Below are positions 1 to 8,269 of a stretch of 32,436 nucleotides of DNA, in pieces (within the stretch, counting starts at the first letter, position 1; every line of letters starts with the position of its first letter). This DNA comes from Pseudomonadota bacterium (GTDB lineage Bacteria > Pseudomonadota > Alphaproteobacteria > Acetobacterales > Acetobacteraceae): assembly GCA_018240405.1 (NCBI GenBank), contig JAFEFW010000016.1, positions 1 to 32,436 of the forward strand. The letters are read 5' to 3'. Under the pieces are notes generated by a model. That model was given only the letters and a program-made list of their open reading frames with translations. It was not told the DNA's origin and did not search any database. The position numbers and the translations under genes were made by a program.

Positions 1-2
1 CG

Positions 3-350
3 TTGCAAGCGGCGAACCGGGGCGAATTCCAGGCCTACCTGATCGGCTGGTCCGGACGCACGGATCCGGACGGCAATCTATACTCGTTCCTGAAGACCGG
101 TGGTGGCCAGAATGATGGCCACTATTCAAATCCCATGGTTGACGAGGGGCTGGAGGCGGCGCGCGCGTCGCTGGACCAGGCTGCGCGGATTGCGGCCTAC
201 GCCAAAGTGATGCAGCAGGAGCGGCAGGACTTGCCAATCCTGTACGTCTACACGCCGGTGAACATTGTTGGCATACAGGCAAAGATCAGCGGGTTCAGGC
301 CGGTGCCGGACGGGATGATCCGGTTACAGGGACTGTCGGTCGGGAAGTGA
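3..350 (+). CDS. ABC transporter family-5 solute-binding protein, C-terminal part
   Basis: This is the last ~115 residues of a periplasmic binding protein of the DppA/OppA (SBP family 5) type. The gene begins before the window, so the first in-frame TTG should not be read as a start. The fragment has the family's closing pattern: a W-S-x-R-x-D-P-D-G segment, Y-S-N-P (binding-site loop), M-V-D-E-G-L-E-A-A-R, then A-A-Y-A-K-V-M-Q-Q-E and L-P-I-L-Y-V-Y at the carboxy end. Such proteins deliver peptides, nickel complexes, glutathione or other small solutes to a permease pair. Two matching permease genes follow on the same strand after a 178-base gap, so it is probably the specificity component of that importer. 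The ligand cannot be read from this fragment. Confidence 0.9.
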   Translation: MQAANRGEFQAYLIGWSGRTDPDGNLYSFLKTGGGQNDGHYSNPMVDEGLEAARASLDQAARIAAYAKVMQQERQDLPILYVYTPVNIVGIQAKISGFRPVPDGMIRLQGLSVGK

Positions 351-528
351 GGGGGCTGCTGGCGCCTCCTGTCCAGCCAACGCTATTGCCCATGCGCCCA
401 AGCCGTGCAACGCGGATGAGCCGCTTGCGAGGCGTTCTACTGGACGCAACGGCTTTCTTGCCCGAGTTTTCCCCGCGGGTTCGGCCTCACGGCACCTCTG
501 CCGGCGGCGATGCGGTCGCATCATCCCT

Positions 529-1473
529 ATGAAGCTCGGCGTCCGGCTCGCGCAGATGGTTCCGACGCTGATCCTGGTCAGCGTGCTGGTCTTCCTCTTG
601 CAGCAACTGATGCCCGGCGACCCGGCAATGGTGCTGGCCGGGGAGGAGCGGGGGGACCCTCGGGTCGTCGCGCAGATCCGGTCGGAGCTTTGGCTGGACC
701 GCTCAGTGCCGGAACAATATCTGCACTGGGTTGGCAACGTCCTGCAGGGTGATTTCGGCTATTCCTGGCGCACGCGCCAGAAGGTCAGCGACCTGATAAC
801 ACAGAAGCTACCGGTCACCGCACAGCTTGCGACCATGGCCTTCCTGATCTCACTGCTGATCGGCATTCCGACCGGCGTGATGGCGGCCGTGAAGCGCAAC
901 AAAGTGTGGGACTACATCGCTAACGCCATCGGCCTGGCCGGGCTCTCCATGCCCACCTTCTGGCTCGGCATCCTGCTGATCCTGCTGTTCTCGGTGCGGC
1001 TCGGCTGGTTGCCGCCGTCGGGCTACGTGCCGCTGACCGAGGATATCCGGCAGTCCCTGGTCACCACCATCATGCCGGCCTTCGTCCTCGGCGCCGCCAA
1101 CGCGGCTGTGCTGATGCGGCACACGCGCAGTTCCATGCTGTCTGCGCTGAGCCAGGACTATATCCGCACCGCGCGCGCCAAGGGGTTATCGAAACCGCGC
1201 GTGCTGTTGCTGCACGCGCTGCGCAACGCCCTGATCCCGGTAGTGACTCTGGGTGCGCTGGAACTCGGCGCGCTGCTGTCGGGGGCGGTACTGACAGAGC
1301 AGGTGTTCTCCATTCCCGGCTTCGGCAAGATGGTGGTCGATGCAGTCTTCAACCGCGACTATCCCGTGGTGCAGGGCGTCGTACTGGTCACCGCCGTGCT
1401 GATCGTGACGCTGAACCTGATTGCCGACATCCTCTACGTGCTGATCAACCCGCGCCTGCGGCGGGCCGCATGA
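529..1473 (+). CDS. Dipeptide/oligopeptide-type ABC transporter permease (DppB-like)
   Basis: A 314-residue integral inner-membrane permease of the DppB/OppB/GsiC type. It opens with a membrane helix (residues ~8-28) and then the family hallmark Q-L-M-P-G-D-P, followed by a periplasmic loop and about five more helices. The cytoplasmic coupling (EAA-type) loop is visible as D-Y-I-R-T-A-R-A-K-G-L followed by H-A-L-R-N-A-L-I-P-V near residues 205-235, where the ATPase would dock. The length is normal for the family. The ATG at 529 puts the first helix at the very N-terminus as expected, although there is no convincing Shine-Dalgarno sequence just before it. The gene overlaps the next permease by four bases (ATGA), a sign of translational coupling. 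It would form a heterodimeric channel with that protein. Confidence 0.93.
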   Translation: MKLGVRLAQMVPTLILVSVLVFLLQQLMPGDPAMVLAGEERGDPRVVAQIRSELWLDRSVPEQYLHWVGNVLQGDFGYSWRTRQKVSDLITQKLPVTAQLATMAFLISLLIGIPTGVMAAVKRNKVWDYIANAIGLAGLSMPTFWLGILLILLFSVRLGWLPPSGYVPLTEDIRQSLVTTIMPAFVLGAANAAVLMRHTRSSMLSALSQDYIRTARAKGLSKPRVLLLHALRNALIPVVTLGALELGALLSGAVLTEQVFSIPGFGKMVVDAVFNRDYPVVQGVVLVTAVLIVTLNLIADILYVLINPRLRRAA

Positions 1474-2306
1474 CGCCGCGGCGCCTCGCGCTGCTGCGCT
1501 TCCGCCGCCGCCCGGCCGCGGTCGTGGCGCTGGTGGTGATCGCACTTTTTGCCGGCGTGGCAGTGGCGGCACCGCTGCTGGCACCCTACGACCCGACCGC
1601 GACCTCCTGGAGCGCCATCCGCAAGGCGCCATCTGTCGCGCATTGGATGGGCACCGATGAAAACGGCCGCGACGTGCTCTCGCGGGTCATGTTCGGCGCC
1701 CGGGCCAGCCTGTTGGCGGGCGTGGTGTCCGTCCTGATCGCCGCCGGCATCGGCGTTCCGGCCGGGCTGCTGGCCGGCTTCACCGGCGGCTGGACCGATG
1801 CCGTGCTATCGCGGCTGGTGGACGCCATGCTGGCCTGTCCGTTCCTGATTCTGGCGATCGCACTGACGGCGTTCCTCGGTCCGGACCTGACCAATGCCAT
1901 GATCGCCATCGGCGTCTCCACCGCGCCGCGCTTCATGCGGGTGGCGCGGGCGGCGACGCTGGAAGTGGCCGGGCTGGATTACGTGCAGGCGGCCTGGGCC
2001 GCGGGCGCGTCGGGATGGCGCGTAGCGGTGCGCCACGTGGCACCGAACATTGTCCCGCCGTTGCTGGTGCAGGCGACGCTGGCGCTGGCGGCGGCGATCA
2101 TCGCCGAGGCGTCGCTGTCGTTCCTCGGCCTGGGCCAGCAGCCGCCGGCGCCATCCTGGGGATCGATGCTGAACACGGCGCAGCGCTTCCTGACGCAGGC
2201 GTGGTGGCTGGCGGTGTTCCCGGGATCGGCGATCTTTCTGTGCGTGCTGTCGTTCAACCTGGTGGGCGACGGGCTGCGGGACGCGCTGGACCCGCGGGGA
2301 GCGTAA
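1470..2306 (+). CDS. Dipeptide/oligopeptide-type ABC transporter permease (DppC-like)
   Basis: A 278-residue partner permease of the DppC/OppC type. It has an N-terminal cytoplasmic and first-helix segment, then the family signature M-G-T-D-E-N-G-R-D-V-L-S-R at about residues 59-71, a block of membrane helices, and the coupling loop (D-Y-V-Q-A-A-W-A-A-G-A then H-V-A-P-N-I-V-P-P) near residues 171-200. The end, L-R-D-A-L-D-P-R, is typical of the family. The start overlaps the previous gene by four bases. No ATPase (DppD/DppF type) follows: the next gene is a molybdoenzyme. The ATPases must lie upstream of the window or elsewhere in the genome. Confidence 0.93.
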   Translation: MTPRRLALLRFRRRPAAVVALVVIALFAGVAVAAPLLAPYDPTATSWSAIRKAPSVAHWMGTDENGRDVLSRVMFGARASLLAGVVSVLIAAGIGVPAGLLAGFTGGWTDAVLSRLVDAMLACPFLILAIALTAFLGPDLTNAMIAIGVSTAPRFMRVARAATLEVAGLDYVQAAWAAGASGWRVAVRHVAPNIVPPLLVQATLALAAAIIAEASLSFLGLGQQPPAPSWGSMLNTAQRFLTQAWWLAVFPGSAIFLCVLSFNLVGDGLRDALDPRGA

Positions 2307-2428
2307 CTTGTCTGCGCCGCGCCGCCCGGGCGTTTGGCCTGAACCCGCCCGGCTCTTGCCTTTCCTGCCAGTGTAGGCGACGGTAACCCCATCACCTCCA
2401 TGTCCGAGATAAGCCAAGCGAGGAAGCC

Positions 2429-4714
2429 GTGAACGACTCCACGATCGTCACCGAATCGACCAAGCGCTACAAGTGGGTTGGCACCCGTCCCATCCGTCCC
2501 GACGGCGTGCCGAAGGTCACCGGCCGAGCGCTATACGGTGCCGACCTGAAGCTGCCGGGAATGATCTTCGGCAAGATCCTGCGCTCGCCGCACGCCCATG
2601 CCCGCATCAAGTCGATCGACACGTCCGCGGCGGAAAAGCTGACCGGCGTGAAGGCGGTTATCACCAGCAAGGATTTGCCGGAGCAGAAATTCGACTACAT
2701 CGGCCCGGAACGCGTTGCGGTGAACTTCTGGCACGTCACCCGCAACATCATGGCGCGGGAGAAGGTGCTGTATGAGGGCCATGCGGTTGCCGCGGTCGCC
2801 GCTGTCAGCGCCTCCATTGCCGAAGAAGCAGCCAGCCTGATCAAGGTCGAGTACGAGGTCCTGCCGCACGTGATCGACGTTGACGAGGCAATGGCCCCGG
2901 ATGCGCCGCTGCTGTTCGAGGACATGATCACCCGCGGCATCGAGCCGGCGCCGACCAAGCCGTCCAACATCTCGAAGAAGCTCGAATTTGCCATCGGCGA
3001 CGTCGCCAAGGGCTTTGCCGAAGCCGACGTGGTGATCGAGGAAACCTTCAAGACTGCCGCCGTGCACCAGGCCTATATCGAGCCGCATGCCTGCGTGGCA
3101 AAGGCCGAGGCCGATGGACAGATCGAGATCTGGTCCTCCAGCCAGGGCCATTTCGCCATGCGCGCCCTGACCGCCCAGATCCTTGGCTCCCGGCTCGGCG
3201 ATATCCGCGTCACCCCGGCGGAGATCGGTGGCGGCTTCGGCGGCAAGACCGTTACTTACCTGGAACCGGTTGCCGCGACGCTGTCGAAGAAGTCGGGCGG
3301 CCTACCGGTGCGCCTGCAGATGACGCGTGAGGAGGTGTTCCGCGCCTCCGGCCCGACATCGGGTTCGTCGATGTGGGTGAAGATCGGCGTCAAGAAGGAC
3401 GGCACGATCACCGCCATGGACGGGCTGTACAAGTTCCAGGCCGGCGCCTTCCCGGGATCGCCGGTGATGAACGGCTGCCTGTGCGGGTTCGCCTCTTATG
3501 ACGTACCGAACCAGCATGCCATCGGCTACGACGTGGTGTCGAACCGGCCGAAGGCGGCAGCGTATCGGGCGCCAGGCTCACCGATTTCGGGCTTCGCGGT
3601 CGAGACGGTGCTGGATATGTGCGCCAAGGCGATCGGCATGGATCCGCTGGAAATGCGCATGAAGAACGTGGCGAAGATCGGCTCGCCGACCATCGCTGGG
3701 CCGAAGCACGCCCATGCCGGCTTCGCCGAGACGCTTCAGGCGCTGTACAACCACCCAGCCTGGAAGGCGCCGCTGGGCCTGAACCAGGGCCGCGGCGTTG
3801 CCTGCGGCTACTGGTTCAACGCCGGCGGTGAGTCCGGCGCGACGATGCAGGTGAACGCGGATGGAACGGTGCTGGTGGCAACCGGCAGCCCGGACATCGG
3901 CGGTTCGCGCGCGTCGATGGCGCTGATGGCAGCCGAGACGCTGGGTGTCGACTACAACATGGTGCGGGCAACCGTCGTCGATACCGGGTCGGTTGGCTAT
4001 ACGCATGTCACTGGCGGCTCGCGCGTCACCTTCGCCACCGGCATTGCGGTGGTGACGGCGACGCAGAACGTCATCAAGGATCTGTGCCGCCGCGCAGCGA
4101 TGATCTGGGATGTCGATCCGGAAGGCGTGGTCTGGGAAGACGGCCACGCCAAGCCGGCCGGGGCCAATGTCGGCGACTTCAAGCCGCTATCGCTGCGGGA
4201 GATCGCTGCCAAGGCGGCGGCGACCGGCGGCCCGATCACCGGTTCGGCGGGCGTCAACCCCGGCGGCCAGGCACCCGGCTTCTCGGCGCAGTTCTTTGAC
4301 GTCGAGGTCGATCCCGAGACCGGTCACGTGCAGATCCTGCGCGCGGTCGTGGCGCAGGACGTCGGCAAGGCGATCCACCCGTCCTACGTCGAAGGCCAGA
4401 TGCAGGGCGGCGTGGTGCAGGGCATCGGCTGGGCGCTGAACGAGGAGTATATCTACAACGCGAAGGGCCAGCTCGATAATCCGGGTTTCCTCGACTACCG
4501 CTGCCCGGTCGCCTCGGACCTGCCGATGATCGACACCATCCTGGTGGAGGTGCCGAACCCGGTGCATCCGTACGGCGCGAAGGGCGTTGGCGAGGCGAAT
4601 ATCTGCCCGCCGATGGCGGCGATCGGCAATGCCATCACGCAGGCCATTGGCAAGCGGATGACGTCGCTGCCGATGTCGCCGCCGCGCATCCTGGAAACGC
4701 TGTCCAAGGGATAG
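2429..4714 (+). CDS. Xanthine dehydrogenase/aldehyde oxidase family molybdopterin-binding subunit
   Basis: A 761-residue large (molybdenum) subunit of the xanthine dehydrogenase family. These cytoplasmic enzymes hydroxylate heterocycles or oxidise aldehydes with water as the oxygen source. The sequence starts with the conserved R-P-D-G-V-P-K-V-T-G-R-A-L-Y-G-A-D block. It carries the cofactor-binding G-G-G-F-G-G-K-T at 267-274, the active-site loop A-A-Y-R-A-P-G at 377-383, Q-G-I-G-W-A-L at 664-670, and G-A-K-G-V-G-E at 716-722, whose Glu722 aligns with the catalytic base. The loop is not the A-Y-R-C-S-F-R type of CO dehydrogenase, so a CoxL role is unlikely. The start is GTG, preceded at close spacing by AGGAAG (2421-2426). 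The 2Fe-2S and FAD subunits usually encoded beside it are absent; a MoaD-like gene follows instead. Substrate unknown. Confidence 0.92.
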   Translation: MNDSTIVTESTKRYKWVGTRPIRPDGVPKVTGRALYGADLKLPGMIFGKILRSPHAHARIKSIDTSAAEKLTGVKAVITSKDLPEQKFDYIGPERVAVNFWHVTRNIMAREKVLYEGHAVAAVAAVSASIAEEAASLIKVEYEVLPHVIDVDEAMAPDAPLLFEDMITRGIEPAPTKPSNISKKLEFAIGDVAKGFAEADVVIEETFKTAAVHQAYIEPHACVAKAEADGQIEIWSSSQGHFAMRALTAQILGSRLGDIRVTPAEIGGGFGGKTVTYLEPVAATLSKKSGGLPVRLQMTREEVFRASGPTSGSSMWVKIGVKKDGTITAMDGLYKFQAGAFPGSPVMNGCLCGFASYDVPNQHAIGYDVVSNRPKAAAYRAPGSPISGFAVETVLDMCAKAIGMDPLEMRMKNVAKIGSPTIAGPKHAHAGFAETLQALYNHPAWKAPLGLNQGRGVACGYWFNAGGESGATMQVNADGTVLVATGSPDIGGSRASMALMAAETLGVDYNMVRATVVDTGSVGYTHVTGGSRVTFATGIAVVTATQNVIKDLCRRAAMIWDVDPEGVVWEDGHAKPAGANVGDFKPLSLREIAAKAAATGGPITGSAGVNPGGQAPGFSAQFFDVEVDPETGHVQILRAVVAQDVGKAIHPSYVEGQMQGGVVQGIGWALNEEYIYNAKGQLDNPGFLDYRCPVASDLPMIDTILVEVPNPVHPYGAKGVGEANICPPMAAIGNAITQAIGKRMTSLPMSPPRILETLSKG

Positions 4715-4718
4715 GGTG

Positions 4719-4967
4719 ATGGCGCGTATCGTGTTCACCTCGGGCTTCGCACGTCGCTACACCAGCGGCGTGCGGGAGTTCGAGGTGGAGGCGAAGAACC
4801 TCCGCGGCGTGCTGAAGGCGATGGATGAGATGTTTCCCGGGTTGGGGGAGCACCTGGAGGAAGAAACCACCGTCGCCATCAACGGCGAACTGCATGAGAC
4901 CGGCTACTTCCAGCCGGTCCCGCCGGGAGCGGAGGTGTTCTTCATTCCAAAGATTGAGGGCGGGTAG
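4719..4967 (+). CDS. MoaD/ThiS family ubiquitin-like sulfur carrier
   Basis: An 82-residue protein with the beta-grasp pattern of MoaD/ThiS sulfur carriers: V-F-T-S-G near the start, a helix containing V-L-K-A-M-D-E-M-F-P-G-L, V-A-I-N-G-E-L in the middle, P-P-G-A-E-V-F-F-I-P near the end, and the obligatory C-terminal Gly-Gly. In this family the terminal glycine is adenylated and thiocarboxylated to donate sulfur, for example in molybdopterin synthesis. I place the start at ATG 4719, seven bases after a clear AAGGGA at 4706-4711; a GTG one codon earlier is possible but worse spaced. It lies four bases after the molybdoenzyme stop codon, so the two are almost certainly co-translated. No MoaE or MoeB partner is nearby. 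Confidence 0.88.
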   Translation: MARIVFTSGFARRYTSGVREFEVEAKNLRGVLKAMDEMFPGLGEHLEEETTVAINGELHETGYFQPVPPGAEVFFIPKIEGG

Positions 4968-4996
4968 GGCGAGGAGCCTCGGTTGCCCGCGTTTGG

Positions 4997-5024
4997 CCCC
5001 GCTGTCCGGCGGGGTCTTTCGTTT
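4997..5024 (+). terminator. Probable intrinsic terminator after the MoaD-like gene
   Basis: A six-base-pair G/C stem (CCCCGC at 4997-5002 with GCGGGG at 5009-5014, loop of six) is followed by a T-enriched tract, TCTTTCGTTT. It lies 30 bases after the sulfur-carrier stop codon and before the next gene. The stem is short and the T tract is interrupted, so partial termination or attenuation is more likely than a strong stop. Confidence 0.5.
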
Positions 5025-5056
5025 CAGCCGCTTCTGTTGGGCGGCAGAGGGACAGC

Positions 5057-5806
5057 ATGAGTGAACAGGCAATTAGCGCCAATGCCGAGGTCCTGGTGCA
5101 GGCGCGCAAGAGCGGCACATCGATCGATGCACTGCCAAGTGTGCCGGGTTCCGTCGCCGAGGCGCATGCGATCCAGGACCGCGTGTCGCGCCTGCTGGGC
5201 ACACCCATCGGCGCGTTCAAGGCCAATGCGCCGCCGGGGCAGGAGCCGACTCGTGGCCCGATCTATACCCCGACAGTCCGCCGAAGCCCCGCACGCTTCG
5301 AGTGGGCAGAGGCGCCGCATCTGGGGGTCGAAGGCGAGGTGGCGTTTCGCTTTGCCCGCGACCTGCCGGCACGGTCAGCGCCCTATTCTCGTGAGGAGGT
5401 CGCGGCTGCCGTGGTCGCTCTGCCAACAATCGAGGTCGTATCCAGCCGGTTTCGCGACACCAGCAGCCGCCCGGCGCTGGAGCAACTCGCCGACGGCATC
5501 GCCAACGCCGGCCTTGTCTGCGGGCCAGAGACGCAGGCGTGGTCTGCGCTCGACTTCACCCGCCTGCACGTCACGCTACGGGTCAACGGCGAAACGGTCG
5601 TGGACAAGGATGGCGGCCACTCGCTTGGCGATCCGCTGCAGATTGCCGTGGCCCTGGTCGAGCTGATGCGCGACCGCGGCGGCGTGAGGGCGGGGCAGAT
5701 CGTTACGACCGGCAGTTGGACCGGACTGCGATATCTGAAACCGGGTGACCGGTGTTCGGTGACATTTGAGACACTTGGGACGGCGGAAGTGGTGTTCGGG
5801 GCGTAG
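5057..5806 (+). CDS. 2-keto-4-pentenoate hydratase / FAH-superfamily protein
   Basis: A 249-residue protein of the MhpD/fumarylacetoacetate hydrolase superfamily, which hydrates or decarboxylates 2-oxo acids in meta-cleavage catabolic pathways. The metal-binding pattern is visible as G-V-E-G-E-V-A-F-R-F at 90-99 (Glu92 and Glu94) with a further acidic residue at Glu126 (P-T-I-E-V-V). The conserved ends V-T-T-G-S-W-T-G and K-P-G-D-R-C-S-V-T-F-E are present. The start at ATG 5057 has AGAGGGA just upstream. It is on the same strand as the transporter and molybdenum-hydroxylase genes, although a probable terminator separates them. The context suits breakdown of a ring compound hydroxylated by the molybdoenzyme, but the actual substrate is not evident. 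Confidence 0.87.
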   Translation: MSEQAISANAEVLVQARKSGTSIDALPSVPGSVAEAHAIQDRVSRLLGTPIGAFKANAPPGQEPTRGPIYTPTVRRSPARFEWAEAPHLGVEGEVAFRFARDLPARSAPYSREEVAAAVVALPTIEVVSSRFRDTSSRPALEQLADGIANAGLVCGPETQAWSALDFTRLHVTLRVNGETVVDKDGGHSLGDPLQIAVALVELMRDRGGVRAGQIVTTGSWTGLRYLKPGDRCSVTFETLGTAEVVFGA

Positions 5807-6035
5807 AAATAGTCCACTTCTGCTGCACGCCGACCGCCCCGTGCTCCCTGTCATGCCAGGGCGGCGCGCGCCGGCGGAAGTGCAGGCCCGACTATTGGCT
5901 CTTGTTTGTCATGGCCTGCCTGAGTGCCTGCCAAGCGCCACGCCGCGCGGACCGGGCGGGACGCCGTCGCCCATAAGCGCTCGCTTTGGGCCCGTCACCT
6001 GCATATTCCTTCATGGTCGGGGCGGACGCAGCCAC

Positions 6036-7625
6036 CTACGTCCGTCGTACGTTCCACATATACAATGCGCCGCCTTCGACCACATCGGTCAGGTAGTTGC
6101 GGTATGCGGTGCGGATCTGGAACTGACCGCACAGCACGAACGGCACCGTCTCGAAGCCACGTTCATGGATCGACTTGGCCAGCGTCTGCTGCGCCTCCGG
6201 CGTTGTCGCCGTCGTCCATTCGCCGGTCAGTTGCTCCATCTTTTCGTCCGCGAACCAGCCCGCCCAGCCGGTCTGGCCAAGCCCGCGCATGGGGAAATGT
6301 TCCACGGGCGTGCCGAGGATCAGCGACGGCGCCCAGGTGTGGAAGATCGACCAGCCGCCTTTCTCCACCGGCTCCTTGCTGGCGCGGCGGTTCGTCAGCG
6401 TCGCCCAGTCGACCGATGCCAGTTCGACATTCATGCCCAACCGCTTCAGCAGGTCGTACGTGACGTCGCCCATCGGTCCGATCGTCGGTACATCGGCCGG
6501 GCTCAGCACCACGGCCTTTTCGCCGTTATAGCCCGAGGCCTTCAGCGCCGCCTTCGCCGCTTCCAGGTCGCCGGTCATGATCTTGGCGCCAATCTCCTGC
6601 CCGTATGCCGTGCCGCAGGGGAACATGGCCTTGCACTCATTGAAGGCGCTGGTGTCGTTGGCGGTGATCGAGGCCATATAGTCGGTCTGGTGTACCGCCA
6701 TCAGCACTGCCCTGCGCAGGGCTACATTGTTGAACGGCGCCTGCAGGTGGTTGAACCGCAGGATGCCGTTGAAGCCGCCGGGATTGGCGGTGCCGATCGT
6801 GATGTTCGTGTTGCGCTTCAACTGCGGAATCAGGTCCGGCTGCACCTGCTCGTACCAATCAACCTCACCCGACACCAGCGCCGCCGCTGCGGTGGCGGGT
6901 TCGGGGATTGTCGGCCACTCCACGCGTTCAAATCGCGCCACCTTGCCGCCGGCCGTCCAGTCCGCCGGTTCGTTGCGCGGGATATAGTCCGGGTTGCGGC
7001 TGTAGCTGGCGAAGCTGCCGGGCGCGAACTCGTCCTTGTTGAACTTGTATGGGCCGGAGCCGGTGGCGTCGGTGATCTGCTTGAACGGATCCGTCTTCGC
7101 TATGTGCTCCGGGACGATGAAGGGGATGGAGGCGCTGCCGCGGGCAATCGCCTCCAGGAAGATCGGCACCTTGCGGGTTAGCGTGATACGTATCGTTCGG
7201 TCGTCCTGCACGCCCCACGTGTCAACGAACTTCGCCACCGTCTGCCCGAAGGTTTCGCGGCCCGCCCAGCGCTTCAGACTCTGCACAGCATCCTGCGCGC
7301 GTACGGGTTCACCGTTGTGGAATTTCAGCCCCTCGCGCAGCTTGATGATGTAGGTGCGACCGTCATCCTCAATGCTGTAGCCTTCGGCCATCTGCGGCTT
7401 GATCTCGCGCGCGCGGGTGATGCCGAACAGCGTATCGTAGACGGCGAAGCCGTGGTTGGTGGTGACCAGGGACGTATTGAACACGGTATCGACCGAGTAC
7501 AACGACGTCAGCGGAATGACCCGCAACGTCCTTGTCCGCGCCGGTTGAGTCAGGCCCGCGGGCGCGGGGAGCGTGGCGGCAGCTGTCAGGCCGGCCGCAC
7601 CGCGCAGGAAGCTGCGGCGTCGCAT
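6036..7625 (-). CDS. Tat-exported ABC transporter family-5 solute-binding protein
   Basis: A 529-residue periplasmic binding protein of the DppA/OppA family. It starts with a twin-arginine signal peptide (M-R-R-R-S-F-L-R-G, then an alanine-rich core, residues 1-~27). The mature part contains the family block D-G-R-T-Y-I-I-K-L-R-E-G-L-K-F-H-N-G-E-P (near 88-107) and G-S-G-P-Y-K-F near residue 190. A strong ribosome site (GGGGAGGAC) lies upstream of the ATG on the minus strand. It is a second, full-length homologue of the truncated protein at the window start, encoded alone and convergent with the hydratase gene. No permease or ATPase adjoins it, so it may use the permeases at 529-2306 or a distant importer. 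Ligand unknown. Confidence 0.93.
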   Translation of the reverse strand: MRRRSFLRGAAGLTAAATLPAPAGLTQPARTRTLRVIPLTSLYSVDTVFNTSLVTTNHGFAVYDTLFGITRAREIKPQMAEGYSIEDDGRTYIIKLREGLKFHNGEPVRAQDAVQSLKRWAGRETFGQTVAKFVDTWGVQDDRTIRITLTRKVPIFLEAIARGSASIPFIVPEHIAKTDPFKQITDATGSGPYKFNKDEFAPGSFASYSRNPDYIPRNEPADWTAGGKVARFERVEWPTIPEPATAAAALVSGEVDWYEQVQPDLIPQLKRNTNITIGTANPGGFNGILRFNHLQAPFNNVALRRAVLMAVHQTDYMASITANDTSAFNECKAMFPCGTAYGQEIGAKIMTGDLEAAKAALKASGYNGEKAVVLSPADVPTIGPMGDVTYDLLKRLGMNVELASVDWATLTNRRASKEPVEKGGWSIFHTWAPSLILGTPVEHFPMRGLGQTGWAGWFADEKMEQLTGEWTTATTPEAQQTLAKSIHERGFETVPFVLCGQFQIRTAYRNYLTDVVEGGALYMWNVRRT

Positions 7626-7887
7626 GATCGTGGAGTCCTCCCCTTGGGCGCGTCGAGCGCCGGTTTATGGGATGATCATGCCATACGGCTGGCGGAACGG
7701 TAGCCCCCTTCGCACATCAAGGAGGATTGCGGCTTCTGTGGCGACCGGGCAACTGGGCAATCGCCGTCACTGGTCCGTTGCGTGTGATGCCGACGCGCGG
7801 CTGCGCCCGTCAACCGCCGCACGCAGTGGTTTGACCCGAGCAGTGGCGGCGCCGCGCTCTATGGCGAGGTCTACGGCGCGGGCGGGG
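7626..7887. other. Non-coding stretch upstream of the 6036-7625 binding-protein gene
   Basis: Together with the receiver remnant and the hairpin this makes a 644-base stretch (7626-8269) with no intact gene. The bases next to 7625 hold the ribosome site of the binding-protein gene and presumably its promoter, though I cannot point to clear -35/-10 hexamers. A plus-strand frame around 7820-7920 reads smoothly, but I recognise no family in it. Confidence 0.4.
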
Positions 7888-8121
7888 TCAGCTTTGTCGT
7901 TGGGCTTGTTCAGCGTCTAAATCCTCAGTTCCTGCCACGGAACGCAAAGCCTCAATGTCGACATGGAAGGTGACGAACAGGAGCGTCGCCTCAGGCCATA
8001 GCCGGCGGACTGCGGACTCGAGTTCGCCGCCATTCATTGCCGGCATGGAGAGATCGATCACCACCAGGTCGAACCGCCGGTCAGAGCGCAGGAATTGTAG
8101 AGCAGCGGGTCCGCCGTCACT
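7888..8121 (-). pseudogene. Truncated response-regulator receiver domain remnant
   Basis: On the minus strand, reading down from 8121, a 77-codon frame translates into the middle of a CheY-like receiver domain: F-D-L-V-V-I-D-L-S-M-P-A-M-N-G-G-E-L, with the phospho-acceptor Asp in V-I-D-L-x-M-P, then R-L-W-P-E-A-T-L-L-F-V-T-F and a stop at 7888. The N-terminal acidic pocket is missing, and so is the conserved Lys strand that should follow. There is no plausible start codon at the 5' end, and the frame hits a stop inside a hairpin repeat at 8123-8160. This looks like a gene fragment left after an insertion or deletion; the original could have been a response regulator or the receiver of a hybrid kinase. 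Confidence 0.7.
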
Positions 8122-8122
8122 A

Positions 8123-8160
8123 GAGCGCTTTCACCCTGACTGTGCAGGATGAAAGCGCTC
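8123..8160. repeat. Long hairpin, REP-like intergenic palindrome
   Basis: GAGCGCTTTCA at 8123-8133 is perfectly complementary to TGAAAGCGCTC at 8150-8160. The stem continues inward, after one mismatch, with CCTG/CAGG, leaving a six-base loop. The heptamer CTAGAGC flanks the region as a direct repeat (8120-8126 and 8223-8229), which could be a target duplication or part of a larger element. There is no T-run on the minus strand, so it is not a standard terminator for the permease gene ending at 8270. A dispersed palindromic repeat whose arrival cut the receiver gene is my preferred reading. Confidence 0.65.
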
Positions 8161-8269
8161 CAGCTTATTGTTTTAGCGCGCGATTCACGCCCTGTCGACG
8201 TTCTGCCCAGGGCGATCCCGCGCTAGAGCTGCCGTGGCCCGGTGTCGTTTGCGACCGTGGGCGGCGACT

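Noticed and set aside
2429-4714. Assignment of the molybdoenzyme as CO dehydrogenase CoxL
   Set aside because: The active-site loop is A-Y-R-A-P-G, not the A-Y-R-C-S-F-R type, and coxM and coxS are absent.
5766-7181. Plus-strand 471-codon open frame
   Set aside because: It is antisense to the binding-protein gene at 6036-7625, which has clear family motifs, and its own translation is His/Arg-rich noise.
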